A DNA stretch of 35,810 nucleotides from Candidatus Endobugula sertula. Lineage in GTDB: Bacteria > Pseudomonadota > Gammaproteobacteria > Pseudomonadales > Cellvibrionaceae. Shown in pieces: positions 5,942 to 13,805 of this stretch (the first letter of the stretch is position 1; each line of letters opens with the position of its first letter). The stretch covers positions 1-35,810 of the forward strand of contig MDLC01000034.1 in NCBI GenBank assembly GCA_001723645.1. The letters are read 5' to 3'. The translations under genes were made by a program, and so were the position numbers. Below the pieces are notes generated by a model. That model was not told where the DNA came from, ran no database searches, and saw nothing but the letters and a program-made list of their open reading frames with translations.

Positions 5942-6823
5942 CTACAAAGTAGCACCAGTCTGTATAGGTGCGTCTGTTGCTTGTACCGTATTGGCTGCAT
6001 GACTTTCTGGTGTTGCTTGTTCGCGGAGCATATCAATATAACTTTGTGACCTAGAAACCATTTCTTCAAATGCAGCTTCATTCTCATAAGGAGTTCCGCT
6101 TCCATCAACTATTCCTGCAATCAGCCCAATTTCTGCTTCTATCTCTACTTTTTGAGGGAGTGACGGTTGATTAGGTATTGTTCCTGTAACTCTAGGATTT
6201 TCTATATCAATTTGAGCAATATCATTTAAGTTGTTGTCGAGCATAAAATGCTGCCCATTATCTTCGACAATCAAAAGAGCATGCCCCATTTCGATGTTTT
6301 TTCCTAGCATAGAGTAACGTACCATCGCTGATACATCGAATATTTTATTTGGGTCTACACCGCCATGAATCATAAGCCCCATGCTGAAATTGGCGTAATC
6401 ATCACAATCACCTCTAGGGTCTTCTGCGAGTTCTTGAAATGACACTTTGCGTTCACTACCTAGAACCCCACCATATTGAGTTTCAGCTTGTATGTATGAC
6501 AGTGAAAAACTATGAGCGATTGCGGCTTTTTCTTGGATGCTCTCTGCGAACCTGATTTCTTGAATTATTGCTTGCACAGGTTCAGGTAAATTACTTGCAT
6601 CGTCAGTCTCTCTTATTTTGGGAATGTAATTTGCCCCTTGTTGTAGAGGAAACTCTTCGCCAGTCATTTTTCTAGCAATATCGTGGATTGGGCTTAATGC
6701 TAGCTGTTCACTCGGTACTAGTAATTCTGCACTGTGATTAAAGCTTGATACAAGAACAGGGCTTCCACTAGTGCTGCCATTAGTATCGGTAAGATGATTG
6801 TGCTCTGGAGTATGTTGTGTCAT
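5942..6823 (-). CDS. LapG-like cysteine peptidase (peptidase C93/BTLCP)
   Basis: A 293-residue protein with the catalytic triad of bacterial transglutaminase-like cysteine proteinases: Cys140 in RGDCDDYA, His181 in MGHALLIV, Asp196 in FMLDNN. The spacing and flanking residues fit the LapG/C93 family, whose characterised member cleaves a biofilm adhesin in the periplasm. Unlike LapG, there is no signal peptide; instead a 70-residue polar N-terminal extension and an Ala/Thr-rich C-terminal tail flank the domain. Neither a LapD nor a LapA gene is nearby. The protein is thus either cytosolic or exported by a leaderless route. GAGG stands five bases before the ATG. Confidence 0.7.
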   Translation of the reverse strand: MTQHTPEHNHLTDTNGSTSGSPVLVSSFNHSAELLVPSEQLALSPIHDIARKMTGEEFPLQQGANYIPKIRETDDASNLPEPVQAIIQEIRFAESIQEKAAIAHSFSLSYIQAETQYGGVLGSERKVSFQELAEDPRGDCDDYANFSMGLMIHGGVDPNKIFDVSAMVRYSMLGKNIEMGHALLIVEDNGQHFMLDNNLNDIAQIDIENPRVTGTIPNQPSLPQKVEIEAEIGLIAGIVDGSGTPYENEAAFEEMVSRSQSYIDMLREQATPESHAANTVQATDAPIQTGATL

Positions 6824-6917
6824 GTATGCCTCTTTTTTCTACGGACAAGCCTACCGTAAAGAGGTTAATGTAATCTTAAGTTGTACTTTTCGTTTTTTAA
6901 CAGGTCAAATAATTAGT

Positions 6918-6946
6918 TTGACATAATTATAAAAATGCATTAATTG
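6918..6946 (+). promoter_or_regulatory. Promoter of the ankyrin-like gene
   Basis: Perfect -35 TTGACA (6918-6923), a 17-base AT-rich spacer and a poor -10 TAATTG (6941-6946), 35 bases before the start at 6981. It lies in the divergent intergenic region shared with the C93 peptidase gene. Confidence 0.45.
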
Positions 6947-6980
6947 TTTTAAAGGTTGCTAACATAGGTAGGAAATAATC

Positions 6981-7556
6981 ATGGATGATTGGAAACAAGC
7001 ACAGTTAACGGATAAAGCAATTGAAAATATTAAAAAAATTGCATTTGAAAGAGAAGATTATCAAGAGATATTTGAAGAAAAAGTCCCCGGCGCTAAAAAG
7101 CTATTTTCTTATGCGCCTGCTGCTGGCCGTGAACGTGATTTGTTTAAGCTAGGTCTAATATTAGTAAAGTCTGCTAAATCTGATGATTGCAGGACACTAG
7201 AAAGTTTTATAGATAATAAATTTCCTTTGAATTTTCAACATCCTATTACGGGAAGAACAGCATTACATACTGCAATGGCTTTCGGCTCTGCAAAGTATGG
7301 TAAAAAACTAGTTGAGACTGAACAATGCGACTATCTATTAGAGGAAAATAATACAGGCTATTTAGCCGCAGATTTTGCATATAGCCATTTAACAGATTTG
7401 GATATTTTTGATGTGGTTTTGGAAAAAACGACTAATCAAGCAAAAGATAAAGGGCTCGATCCTAACAAGATTTTTAAACACCAAGAAGATGGGTACTTGG
7501 ACAAAAAAAGTGATGAGGTAATGTTAGGGATGATTGAGCGTTTTGAACGGAATTAA
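6981..7556 (+). CDS. Ankyrin-repeat-like protein
   Basis: A 191-residue soluble protein with one clear ankyrin-like unit at residues 89-120 (ITGRTALHTAMAFGSAKYGKKLVE) and a weaker second unit at 122-150 (NTGYLAADFAYSHLTDLDIFDVVLE). The flanking regions are helical and charged. Ankyrin repeats mediate protein-protein contact and are common in intracellular or symbiotic bacteria, but one or two repeats alone do not show an effector function. An AGGA ribosome site precedes the ATG. Transcribed away from the C93 peptidase gene. Confidence 0.6.
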   Translation: MDDWKQAQLTDKAIENIKKIAFEREDYQEIFEEKVPGAKKLFSYAPAAGRERDLFKLGLILVKSAKSDDCRTLESFIDNKFPLNFQHPITGRTALHTAMAFGSAKYGKKLVETEQCDYLLEENNTGYLAADFAYSHLTDLDIFDVVLEKTTNQAKDKGLDPNKIFKHQEDGYLDKKSDEVMLGMIERFERN

Positions 7557-7568
7557 TATTTCCCAAAT

Positions 7569-7608
7569 TTGCATTTTCCCTGAGCTTTCCTGCATACTGT
7601 ATGTATGC
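7569..7608 (+). promoter_or_regulatory. Promoter and dyad overlapping a start codon
   Basis: Candidate -35 TTGCAT (7569-7574) and -10 CATACT (7593-7598), 18 apart, place the transcript start at about 7605, the A of the ATG of the next gene. A dyad GCATAC-TGTAT-GTATGC (7592-7608) covers the -10 and the start codon. There is no Shine-Dalgarno sequence. The arrangement suggests leaderless, possibly autoregulated expression. Confidence 0.4.
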
Positions 7609-7949
7609 GGACGTTGTTAGAACTTAGAGAGGAAACACCTCTACCGTTTGCCTCGCGCTTATTACCTTGCCCTGATGGTTCGGCTCATTTGATGGTGATG
7701 CCTGAAACTTTCTGGAAGCAGTTAGATATTTTGATTGCCGAAGAATATGATCTCGACCTTAAAGGGATTATTGAATTCTGTTTTGGATTGGCAGAAGAGA
7801 CAGTCGAGCAAGAGGGATGGGATTTTGACATCGCCTTGCGTGAACTCCTAATGTATTACATCTATCGCAACTTCTCTGGCTATGCAGCCGACAAACACAA
7901 TCTAGCCAATGATAATCGGGATGATGTTTATACCCCTAGTAATGAATAG
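7605..7949 (+). CDS. Hypothetical acidic protein
   Basis: A 114-residue acidic protein I cannot assign. The segment MPETFWKQLDILIAEEYDLDLKGI hints at a strand followed by helices, as in small DNA-binding proteins of the ribbon-helix-helix type, but this is weak. The rest is helical (ALRELLMYYIYRNFSGYAADK). No Shine-Dalgarno precedes the ATG, which sits inside a dyad and close to the predicted transcription start. No signal peptide or membrane segment. Confidence 0.55.
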   Translation: MRTLLELREETPLPFASRLLPCPDGSAHLMVMPETFWKQLDILIAEEYDLDLKGIIEFCFGLAEETVEQEGWDFDIALRELLMYYIYRNFSGYAADKHNLANDNRDDVYTPSNE

Positions 7950-8114
7950 GCTCTCCATAATAATTAATACCCCCGCATTCCGTTAAAAAAACCTTTTGTT
8001 GTTTCCCAATCTGTTAGTGGGGCGATGATAGATTGTGCTTGTAAATTTCTACGAATAGTGTTCTTTATTTGTTCTTATTTTAGCTCTAGTGAAAGAGCGA
8101 GGAGGAAACAATAA

Positions 8115-8146
8115 ATGAACCCATGAAGATCAAGGTAATACCTTGA
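8115..8146 (+). other. Very strong ribosome site with two aborted mini-ORFs
   Basis: GAGGAGGAAACAATAA ends directly at ATG 8115, which reads only M-N-P before TGA. A second ATG overlaps that stop (8123) and reads M-K-I-K-V-I-P before TGA at 8144-8146. It may be a leader peptide controlling the next gene, or the beginning of a gene broken by mutation. Confidence 0.3.
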
Positions 8147-8164
8147 AGAAAGAGAGCGCATACC

Positions 8165-8506
8165 ATGTCTAATGATGTTGATATTACACCGTTAAAATTC
8201 GATGCTGATGATTATAAAACCTGCTTTGAGGATACGGATTTAAGCGAAGTACAAAAAGCCGAGCTGTTACAAAACCTTTGGCACATTATGGAAGCGTTCG
8301 TTCATATGGGCTGGGGTGTAGATAATATCAGCCTGTTCTTTCCCGAGCTTTTTAATAAGGCAGCCTCAGAAGAATTTGCACCAGATTCTTCCGCTTTGAA
8401 AAAACACCGGAAGGACGTTTTCAGCAATCTATCACCGTGGCTGCGGGAGAATATGAAAGGGAATCTATTGCCCGTCAAACACGGCAAAAGACCCAAGCGC
8501 GATTAG
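8165..8506 (+). CDS. Recombinase-associated small protein with chimeric C-terminus
   Basis: A 113-codon frame. The first about 78 residues (MSNDVDITPLKF ... LWHIMEAFVHMGWGVDNISLFFPELF) resemble a small acidic protein often encoded just upstream of large serine recombinases in alphaproteobacterial elements; this is from memory, not a search. From about 8392 the DNA belongs to the recombinase gene in a different frame, so the last 35 residues (RKDVFSNLSPWLREN...) are recombinase sequence read out of frame. The natural stop was thus lost in a deletion. Its function in these elements is not known to me. Confidence 0.6.
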   Translation: MSNDVDITPLKFDADDYKTCFEDTDLSEVQKAELLQNLWHIMEAFVHMGWGVDNISLFFPELFNKAASEEFAPDSSALKKHRKDVFSNLSPWLRENMKGNLLPVKHGKRPKRD

Positions 8507-9486
8507 AGGCTGGCTATCATGCCTTTATTGCTCCTATGGGCTTTAAATATGAAGAAATCAAGCCACATGGTAAATTACTGGTACATGATGAACCTGCGGC
8601 CTCTATCATTACTGAAATGATGGAAGGCTTCGCTTCTGGTCGTTTTCAGACAAAGCGGGAATGTAAATATTTCCTAGAAAGCAAACATGAATACCCTAAA
8701 CAAGCCGCCAGCGGCAAATTAGGCAATAACCATGTCGATCATATATTAAGCAATCCTCTCTATGCCGGATATATCGAATATAAGCCTTGGGGCGTAGAGC
8801 TTCGCAAAGGCCTGCATGAAGGGATGGTGAGCTATGAAACCTTCCTCAAAATACAAGAACGCTTAAAGGGGCGTGCTTATGCGCCAGCGCGTAAAGATTT
8901 AAACCAAGACTTCCCCCTTAGAAATGCGGTTGCTTGTGGAGCCTGTGGCAATGCCTTAACGGCGGCATGGTCAAAAAGCGGAACAGGTAAGCGCTATCCT
9001 TACTATGTGTGTCAGAACCGTAAATGTGACTATAAGGGTAAGTCCATTCGCCGTGATGTTATAGAAGGGGAGTTTGAGACACTGCTTAAAAAGCTCACAC
9101 CGTCCAAAGAATTAATCATGGCTGCAGATATGATGTTTAAAAAGCTATGGACGCATCAAGAACAAACGGCAAAACACAGAGCAAAATTACTACAGCAAGA
9201 AAGCAAAACCGCGCAGAATAATATCGACAAATTGTTAGATAAGATTGTGGAATCAGAGTCGGCTTCTGTCACCAGAGCCTTAGAAAAACGCGTGACTACA
9301 TTGGAGGATAAACAGCGCGTGATTGACGAGAAAATAGCGAATTGTGGCAAGCCAATACGCCCCTTTGACGAAATGTATCGAACTGCGCTTAACTATCTCG
9401 CTAACCCCTATAAATTATGGGCTTTGGGCGGACTTAAAGAGAAGAGAGCAGTGCTAAAACTCACCTTCACAGATCACCTCATATGA
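8392..9486 (+). pseudogene. Large serine recombinase (integrase), catalytic domain deleted
   Basis: The frame contains the end of the catalytic domain (TPEGRFQQSITVAAGEYERESIARQ), the recombinase domain (about LEAGYHAFIAPMGFKYEEI to RRLKGRAYAP), a zinc-ribbon with CGACGNAL and CQNRKCDYKG, and a coiled-coil-rich C-terminus. These are domains 2-4 of large serine integrases. The first about 130 residues, including the Ser nucleophile and the YSRVS-type start, are absent: upstream of 8392 the DNA is the neighbouring small gene, and the frame meets TAA at 8356. The longest start-initiated product begins at GTG 8437 (349 residues). It could bind DNA but not cut it. Position beside tRNA-Phe fits an element integrase. 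Confidence 0.88.
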
Positions 9487-9568
9487 GATCGAAAAGGCAT
9501 GTATCGAACGGCCAATTTATCGTTACCATTCAAGGTGTTAGGTGATTTTAAAACGTCTGAAATGTTAA

Positions 9569-9644
<76 letters not shown>

Positions 9645-9686
9645 GATGCTAAAGCATCCGTTTCACTATTGCTACGAAAGGCGCGT

Positions 9687-9715
9687 ATTAGACCCGCTCT
9701 TGGCTTCTGAGTCAA
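9687..9715 (-). promoter_or_regulatory. tRNA-Phe promoter within a hairpin
   Basis: Minus-strand -35 TTGACT (9710-9715), a 17-base spacer and -10 TCTAAT (9687-9692). The -35 is part of an 8-bp inverted repeat CGCTCTTG/CAAGAGCG (9695-9702 and 9713-9720), which in a transcript coming from yggX would form a hairpin without a T-run. Confidence 0.65.
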
Positions 9716-9765
9716 GAGCGATTTAATCATGGTTTACCGATTTTTAACAACACCGTCTATTTGTG

Positions 9766-10038
9766 CTATTCGTTGGGTGGAACATACCCTTCAGCTTGTT
9801 CATAATCCTCATTATTGAAGAATTTATCTCGTTGTTCACTTAGGTAGGTACGGGCACCTATGTCCATCATATTGAGTTGTTTTTCGTTAATCAGCATGGT
9901 TTGATGCCGTAGCCACTCTTCCCAAGCTTTTTTAGAAATAGTATCGAATATTTCCTGGCCTTTGGAACCAGGAAGGGGGGGAGTATCCAGTCCTTCTAAT
10001 TCTTCTTGATATTTAGTACAAAAAACCATACGTGACAT
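9766..10038 (-). CDS. yggX: YggX, Fe(II)-trafficking / oxidative damage protection protein
   Basis: A 90-residue protein typical of the YggX family throughout: [20 protein letters not shown], the central [15 protein letters not shown], and the terminal EGYVPP. Cys7 is the conserved cysteine. YggX protects iron-sulfur enzymes against oxidation and is thought to handle labile Fe(II). It follows mutY by 47 bases on the same strand, the same gene order as in E. coli, which places Fe-S repair with the Fe-S enzyme MutY. Confidence 0.96.
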   Translation of the reverse strand: MSRMVFCTKYQEELEGLDTPPLPGSKGQEIFDTISKKAWEEWLRHQTMLINEKQLNMMDIGARTYLSEQRDKFFNNEDYEQAEGYVPPNE

Positions 10039-10085
10039 AATTATATTCCTCTTGATAGGCAGGTGTTATACCAGATTCATCGGGT

Positions 10086-11120
10086 TTATAACAACCGCCG
10101 TAATAGTTTTTTAATCGGGGCTGCCAGTCCTATCTCTGCAAGCTCCTGTTGGTTAAACCACCCCTGACAGCCATTGTCGCGGACATGTAATAAAGGTTGA
10201 TGTAATTGGATTAAGGTGGGGTGTATATCGAGGTGATAATGGCTAAAAGTATGCCTAAAAGCAGTATAATACTCCAAACTTTTAATCGAGCCGAAGTGAG
10301 TCTTGCAGTATTCTTGGACATTGTCGTCCAATGTGAGTTCTGGAAAGCTCCACAGGCCACCCCAGATACCTTGTGGAGGACGTTGTTCCAAATAATACTG
10401 CTGTTGGGGGTTGCTGATGACTAACCACTGGGTGGTTTTAACGGGTTGGATTTTTTTGGGTTTTTTGCCAGGAAAGTCAGCTTGTTGACTATGATGAAAT
10501 GCATAGCAATCTTTCTGCAGAGGGCATCGGTCACAACGGGGATTGCTGCGGGTGCAGAGTGTTGCCCCCATATCCATCATAGCTTGGTTAAAATCAGCGC
10601 ATCGTGTGTTTGGAGTGTGAGTTTCAGCCCACTGCCATAATGTATTTGCCACTGCAGTTTTCCCAGGCCAGCCTTTAATGCCGTGATAACGTGCAAGTAC
10701 TCGCTTGACATTGCCATCGAGAATAACGGCTCGCTGGTTCGACGACAAACTAATGATTGCGCCCGCAGTGGATTGTCCAATGCCAGGTAATGCGACTAAT
10801 GCGTCCACTGTATCAGGAAACACTCCTTGATAATGTTCAACAATGGCCTGCGCGCATTTATGTAAATTACGCCCCCGTGCGTAATAACCTAGCCCGGCCC
10901 AATGTGCTAATACTTCATCCTGTGTGGCTTCAGCCAATATGTTTACGGTTGGGAAGCTATTTATAAAGCGTTCGTAATAAGGAATAACGGTATTGACCTG
11001 GGTTTGCTGTAACATAATTTCTGATACCCAAACGCGATAGGCAGTAGGATTATGTTGCCAGGGTAGGTGCTTACGACCGTGCTGGTCAAACCATTTAAGA
11101 ATACTCTTTGAAAAAGTCAT
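10086..11120 (-). CDS. mutY: Adenine DNA glycosylase MutY
   Basis: A 344-residue base-excision-repair enzyme that removes A mispaired with 8-oxoguanine. Visible hallmarks: the catalytic Glu34 in VSEIMLQQTQV, the helix-hairpin-helix LPGIGQSTAG (111-120), the catalytic Asp135 in ILDGNVKR, and the 4Fe-4S ligands Cys189-x6-Cys196-x2-Cys199-x5-Cys205. A MutT-like C-terminal domain (about 230-340) recognises 8-oxoG. Length is normal for the family. First gene of the mutY-yggX unit, divergent from the iron-uptake cluster. Confidence 0.97.
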   Translation of the reverse strand: MTFSKSILKWFDQHGRKHLPWQHNPTAYRVWVSEIMLQQTQVNTVIPYYERFINSFPTVNILAEATQDEVLAHWAGLGYYARGRNLHKCAQAIVEHYQGVFPDTVDALVALPGIGQSTAGAIISLSSNQRAVILDGNVKRVLARYHGIKGWPGKTAVANTLWQWAETHTPNTRCADFNQAMMDMGATLCTRSNPRCDRCPLQKDCYAFHHSQQADFPGKKPKKIQPVKTTQWLVISNPQQQYYLEQRPPQGIWGGLWSFPELTLDDNVQEYCKTHFGSIKSLEYYTAFRHTFSHYHLDIHPTLIQLHQPLLHVRDNGCQGWFNQQELAEIGLAAPIKKLLRRLL

Positions 11121-11214
11121 CGTTCTACACTTAATACATGGGATGGTGGTAGGTCTTGGTTGCTGCTCATTATTTCAGTTCGGTTGATGGTTTAATCGCA
11201 CCTTAAATTGTAGT

Positions 11215-11262
11215 AAATGATAATGGTTATTAGTTGCATTACGTTTATTGTTCTGCTACTAT
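11215..11262 (+). promoter_or_regulatory. Fur box and promoter of the iron-uptake cluster
   Basis: TGATAAT-G-GTTATTA at 11218-11232 matches the 7-1-7 Fur-box core (second half 5 of 7). It directly abuts a -35 TTGCAT (11234-11239), followed after 17 bases by -10 TACTAT (11257-11262). Fur-Fe(II) bound there would block transcription. The genes downstream include a ferric iron transporter, which supports the call. Confidence 0.7.
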
Positions 11263-11338
11263 CCGCGCTTATTTTAAACAGTTTTTACTGCTTTCAGGTG
11301 AATTACTTAGCCGAGTATTAACACTATAAGGCCCATTT

Positions 11339-12748
11339 ATGAATACTCAACACTTACTTGCTACGTTAGTGCTTTCAGGTATATGTATAGCGGATGTCTA
11401 TGGTTCCGATAAAGATGTTTATGCCGATTTTCCAATTACCACTAAGGGTTATACAGGTAAGGCGAAGACCTCAGTAAAATATACTGGGCAAACAGCTCGT
11501 CATGTTATCCATAATGCGTTGAAGAAATTGTCTTCTGCAGGGAATGGTACGGCTAATCCCGGCTTGAAAGCGCAGCTACTCGCTTATTATGAAGGTAAGG
11601 AAGCCGGTCGTGCGATTATTGATCCAATCACTAACGGTAAGTTTATCGTTAAGCAAACGATCATTGATGAACTTTCCAAAGGTAAAAATCTGTCAGAAAA
11701 AGTTTATAAAGGTATTATTTCAGGCTGGCCTGGAAATATGACAGGCCCTGAAGTCCTCGCGTTTATGATTGACAAGGCATCAATGACAGAAAAAGGTTAT
11801 GATCCATTAACAGGTTATGATTACACGCAGCTTATTTCCAAGTTTATTATGGGGGCTGTGTTCTACAACCAGTCTATCGATAATTATCTGGATGAAAAGC
11901 TTGGCCCACAAAAGAAGCCTAATAATGAACCCTATAAAAAAGGGGCGGCTTATACAGGTAAAGAGCACGTTTGGGATGAAGCCTTCGGTTATTTTGGTAC
12001 CCCAGCGCATACCATGAAATTAACGGCGAAAGACGTGTATGATATCGCGAAGAAAAAACCGGAGGCTTTGATAAAAGCAGACTACAACAAAGATGGTGTG
12101 ATTGATCTAAAAACCGAAATGGCTTATGGCCATGCATATTATGCTGCAGGTTTTGATAAAAAAGGTAAAACCAATTATCTCCACGCCATTACTCAAGCTT
12201 TTCTTGATGGACGCAATTTAATTGCCGATGCTAAAGGTGAAGCCTTAACCGATGTACAGCGCGGTCAGCTTAAAGCTTATGCTGATGTGATTGCGACTCA
12301 TTGGGAGAAAGTGATTGCTGAAGCCATCTTTAAATATGCGGGCTCTACTTATAAGGATTTACAGAAGTTAAAAACAGTGGTTGAGAACAATGGTGACGCG
12401 GTAGCTGTTTTCCGTGATTATGCTAAGCACTGGAGTGAGATGAAAGGTTTTGCTCTCACTTTACAAACGGGTAAAAAGAATTTGGGTGAGACAGCCGTAG
12501 CATTGAACCGTTTAGCTGGCTTCAGCCCAGTATTATTGGGAAATACTCAGATATCTGGTGTCGATGCGAATGGAGATTATACTCAGAAGACATCTGATTC
12601 TTTGGAAGCTTATATGTTACATATGCTGAAAATTCAGAAACTGATGGTGGATGAGTTTAGTATTCAGGCGCGTGTTAATGATGTATTGTCAAGCTTGGAT
12701 GGCTTAGCGAAAAAACTAAGTTCCGGTCATAGTGCGGAAAATGACTAA
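11339..12748 (+). CDS. Secreted DUF4856-like protein, iron-regulated
   Basis: A 469-residue protein with an N-terminal signal peptide (about 1-22, ending VYG). The mature part is helical and shows HVWDEAFGYFG at 210-220, which I associate with the DUF4856 family, related in architecture to imelysin-type periplasmic proteins. A calcium-loop-like DYNKDGVIDLKTE is at 248-260. Imelysin relatives are often iron-regulated and linked to metal uptake. Here the gene is first behind a Fur box and heads a cluster with a ferric ABC transporter. The molecular function is unknown. The family name comes from recognition of the motif, not a search. Confidence 0.65.
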   Translation: MNTQHLLATLVLSGICIADVYGSDKDVYADFPITTKGYTGKAKTSVKYTGQTARHVIHNALKKLSSAGNGTANPGLKAQLLAYYEGKEAGRAIIDPITNGKFIVKQTIIDELSKGKNLSEKVYKGIISGWPGNMTGPEVLAFMIDKASMTEKGYDPLTGYDYTQLISKFIMGAVFYNQSIDNYLDEKLGPQKKPNNEPYKKGAAYTGKEHVWDEAFGYFGTPAHTMKLTAKDVYDIAKKKPEALIKADYNKDGVIDLKTEMAYGHAYYAAGFDKKGKTNYLHAITQAFLDGRNLIADAKGEALTDVQRGQLKAYADVIATHWEKVIAEAIFKYAGSTYKDLQKLKTVVENNGDAVAVFRDYAKHWSEMKGFALTLQTGKKNLGETAVALNRLAGFSPVLLGNTQISGVDANGDYTQKTSDSLEAYMLHMLKIQKLMVDEFSIQARVNDVLSSLDGLAKKLSSGHSAEND

Positions 12749-12761
12749 TGTATAAAAAGTA

Positions 12762-13787
12762 ATGATAACCGATCTTATCACTGACTTACTTAATACGTTT
12801 TTTAATCCTGAAAAAAGAGTGTTTGTAGGCTATTTATTATCTGCAACATTATTGGCATTAAGTTGGTTGATGTGGATTGAACGGCAAGGTTTGCAAGCAA
12901 GTTTGAAGAAAATATTTTCTCTTTCAATTTGGTGGTCAACCTCGGCCAAAGCTGATTACAAAATTTTCTTTATCAATAAAATGGTACTCATTTTATTGTC
13001 CCCTTTGTTGATTACACAATTAACGGTAGCCACACTTATTTTTTATCAATGGCATGAATGGTTTCCCAGTAGACCTCAGTGGTTTGTCTCCTGGCCTGAT
13101 TGGTTGATAGCGGTAATGTTTACCAGCAGCTATTTTTTGCTAGATGATTTTATGCGCTTCTACGTCCATCGTTTATTACATCAATGGTCTTTGTTATGGG
13201 CTTTTCATAAAGTTCATCATACGGCTCAAACACTAACACCATTCACAGTATTTCGTACCCACCCAGTAGAGTTGGTTATTTTTTCATTGCGTAGTATTTT
13301 TGTACAGGCTCTTGCTATTGGCAGCTTTGTTTTCTTTGTGGGCGAGAAGGTGGATTTGATCACGGTGTTGGGGGCCAATGCGATTATTTTTGTTTTTAAC
13401 TTATTAGGTTCGAATATTCGGCATTCTCATATTGCAATTCATTATTGGAAGCCTCTGGAAAAAATTTTTATCTCTCCCGCTCAACACCAAATACATCATT
13501 CTTTGAAAGCGTGTCATCACAATAAAAACTATGGTGTTGTATTAGCTGTGTGGGATTATTTTACGGGTACCCACCATCATTCAGAAAAAAATCAGCTTCT
13601 GGTTTTTGGTGTGAATGAACCGAGTGTGGAACCCGATCAATTGCATAGTTTATGGGGAATGTATGGAGTTCCCGTTTCGGCATTTTTTGTATCACTAAAC
13701 AACATCGTGAAAAAAATGTTGGATTTTGAGGGAAAGAGAGAGAAAATACCTCGTTTTTCTTTTGTCTTTTCTGACTCGAATGAGTAA
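12762..13787 (+). CDS. Fatty acid hydroxylase / sterol desaturase family membrane protein
   Basis: A 341-residue integral membrane protein with the histidine clusters of the di-iron hydroxylase superfamily: HRLLH (136-140), HKVHH (149-153), and near residue 245 HQIHH followed by CHHNKNYG. Hydrophobic segments lie at about 20-37, 72-96, 112-128 and 170-215. Such enzymes hydroxylate or desaturate lipids using O2 and two irons; the substrate here is unknown. It starts 13 bases after the DUF4856 gene and is followed 18 bases later by the iron-binding protein gene, so it is probably co-transcribed and iron-controlled. Confidence 0.85.
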   Translation: MITDLITDLLNTFFNPEKRVFVGYLLSATLLALSWLMWIERQGLQASLKKIFSLSIWWSTSAKADYKIFFINKMVLILLSPLLITQLTVATLIFYQWHEWFPSRPQWFVSWPDWLIAVMFTSSYFLLDDFMRFYVHRLLHQWSLLWAFHKVHHTAQTLTPFTVFRTHPVELVIFSLRSIFVQALAIGSFVFFVGEKVDLITVLGANAIIFVFNLLGSNIRHSHIAIHYWKPLEKIFISPAQHQIHHSLKACHHNKNYGVVLAVWDYFTGTHHHSEKNQLLVFGVNEPSVEPDQLHSLWGMYGVPVSAFFVSLNNIVKKMLDFEGKREKIPRFSFVFSDSNE

Positions 13788-13805
13788 CAAGTAAGGTGAT
13801 TTGAA

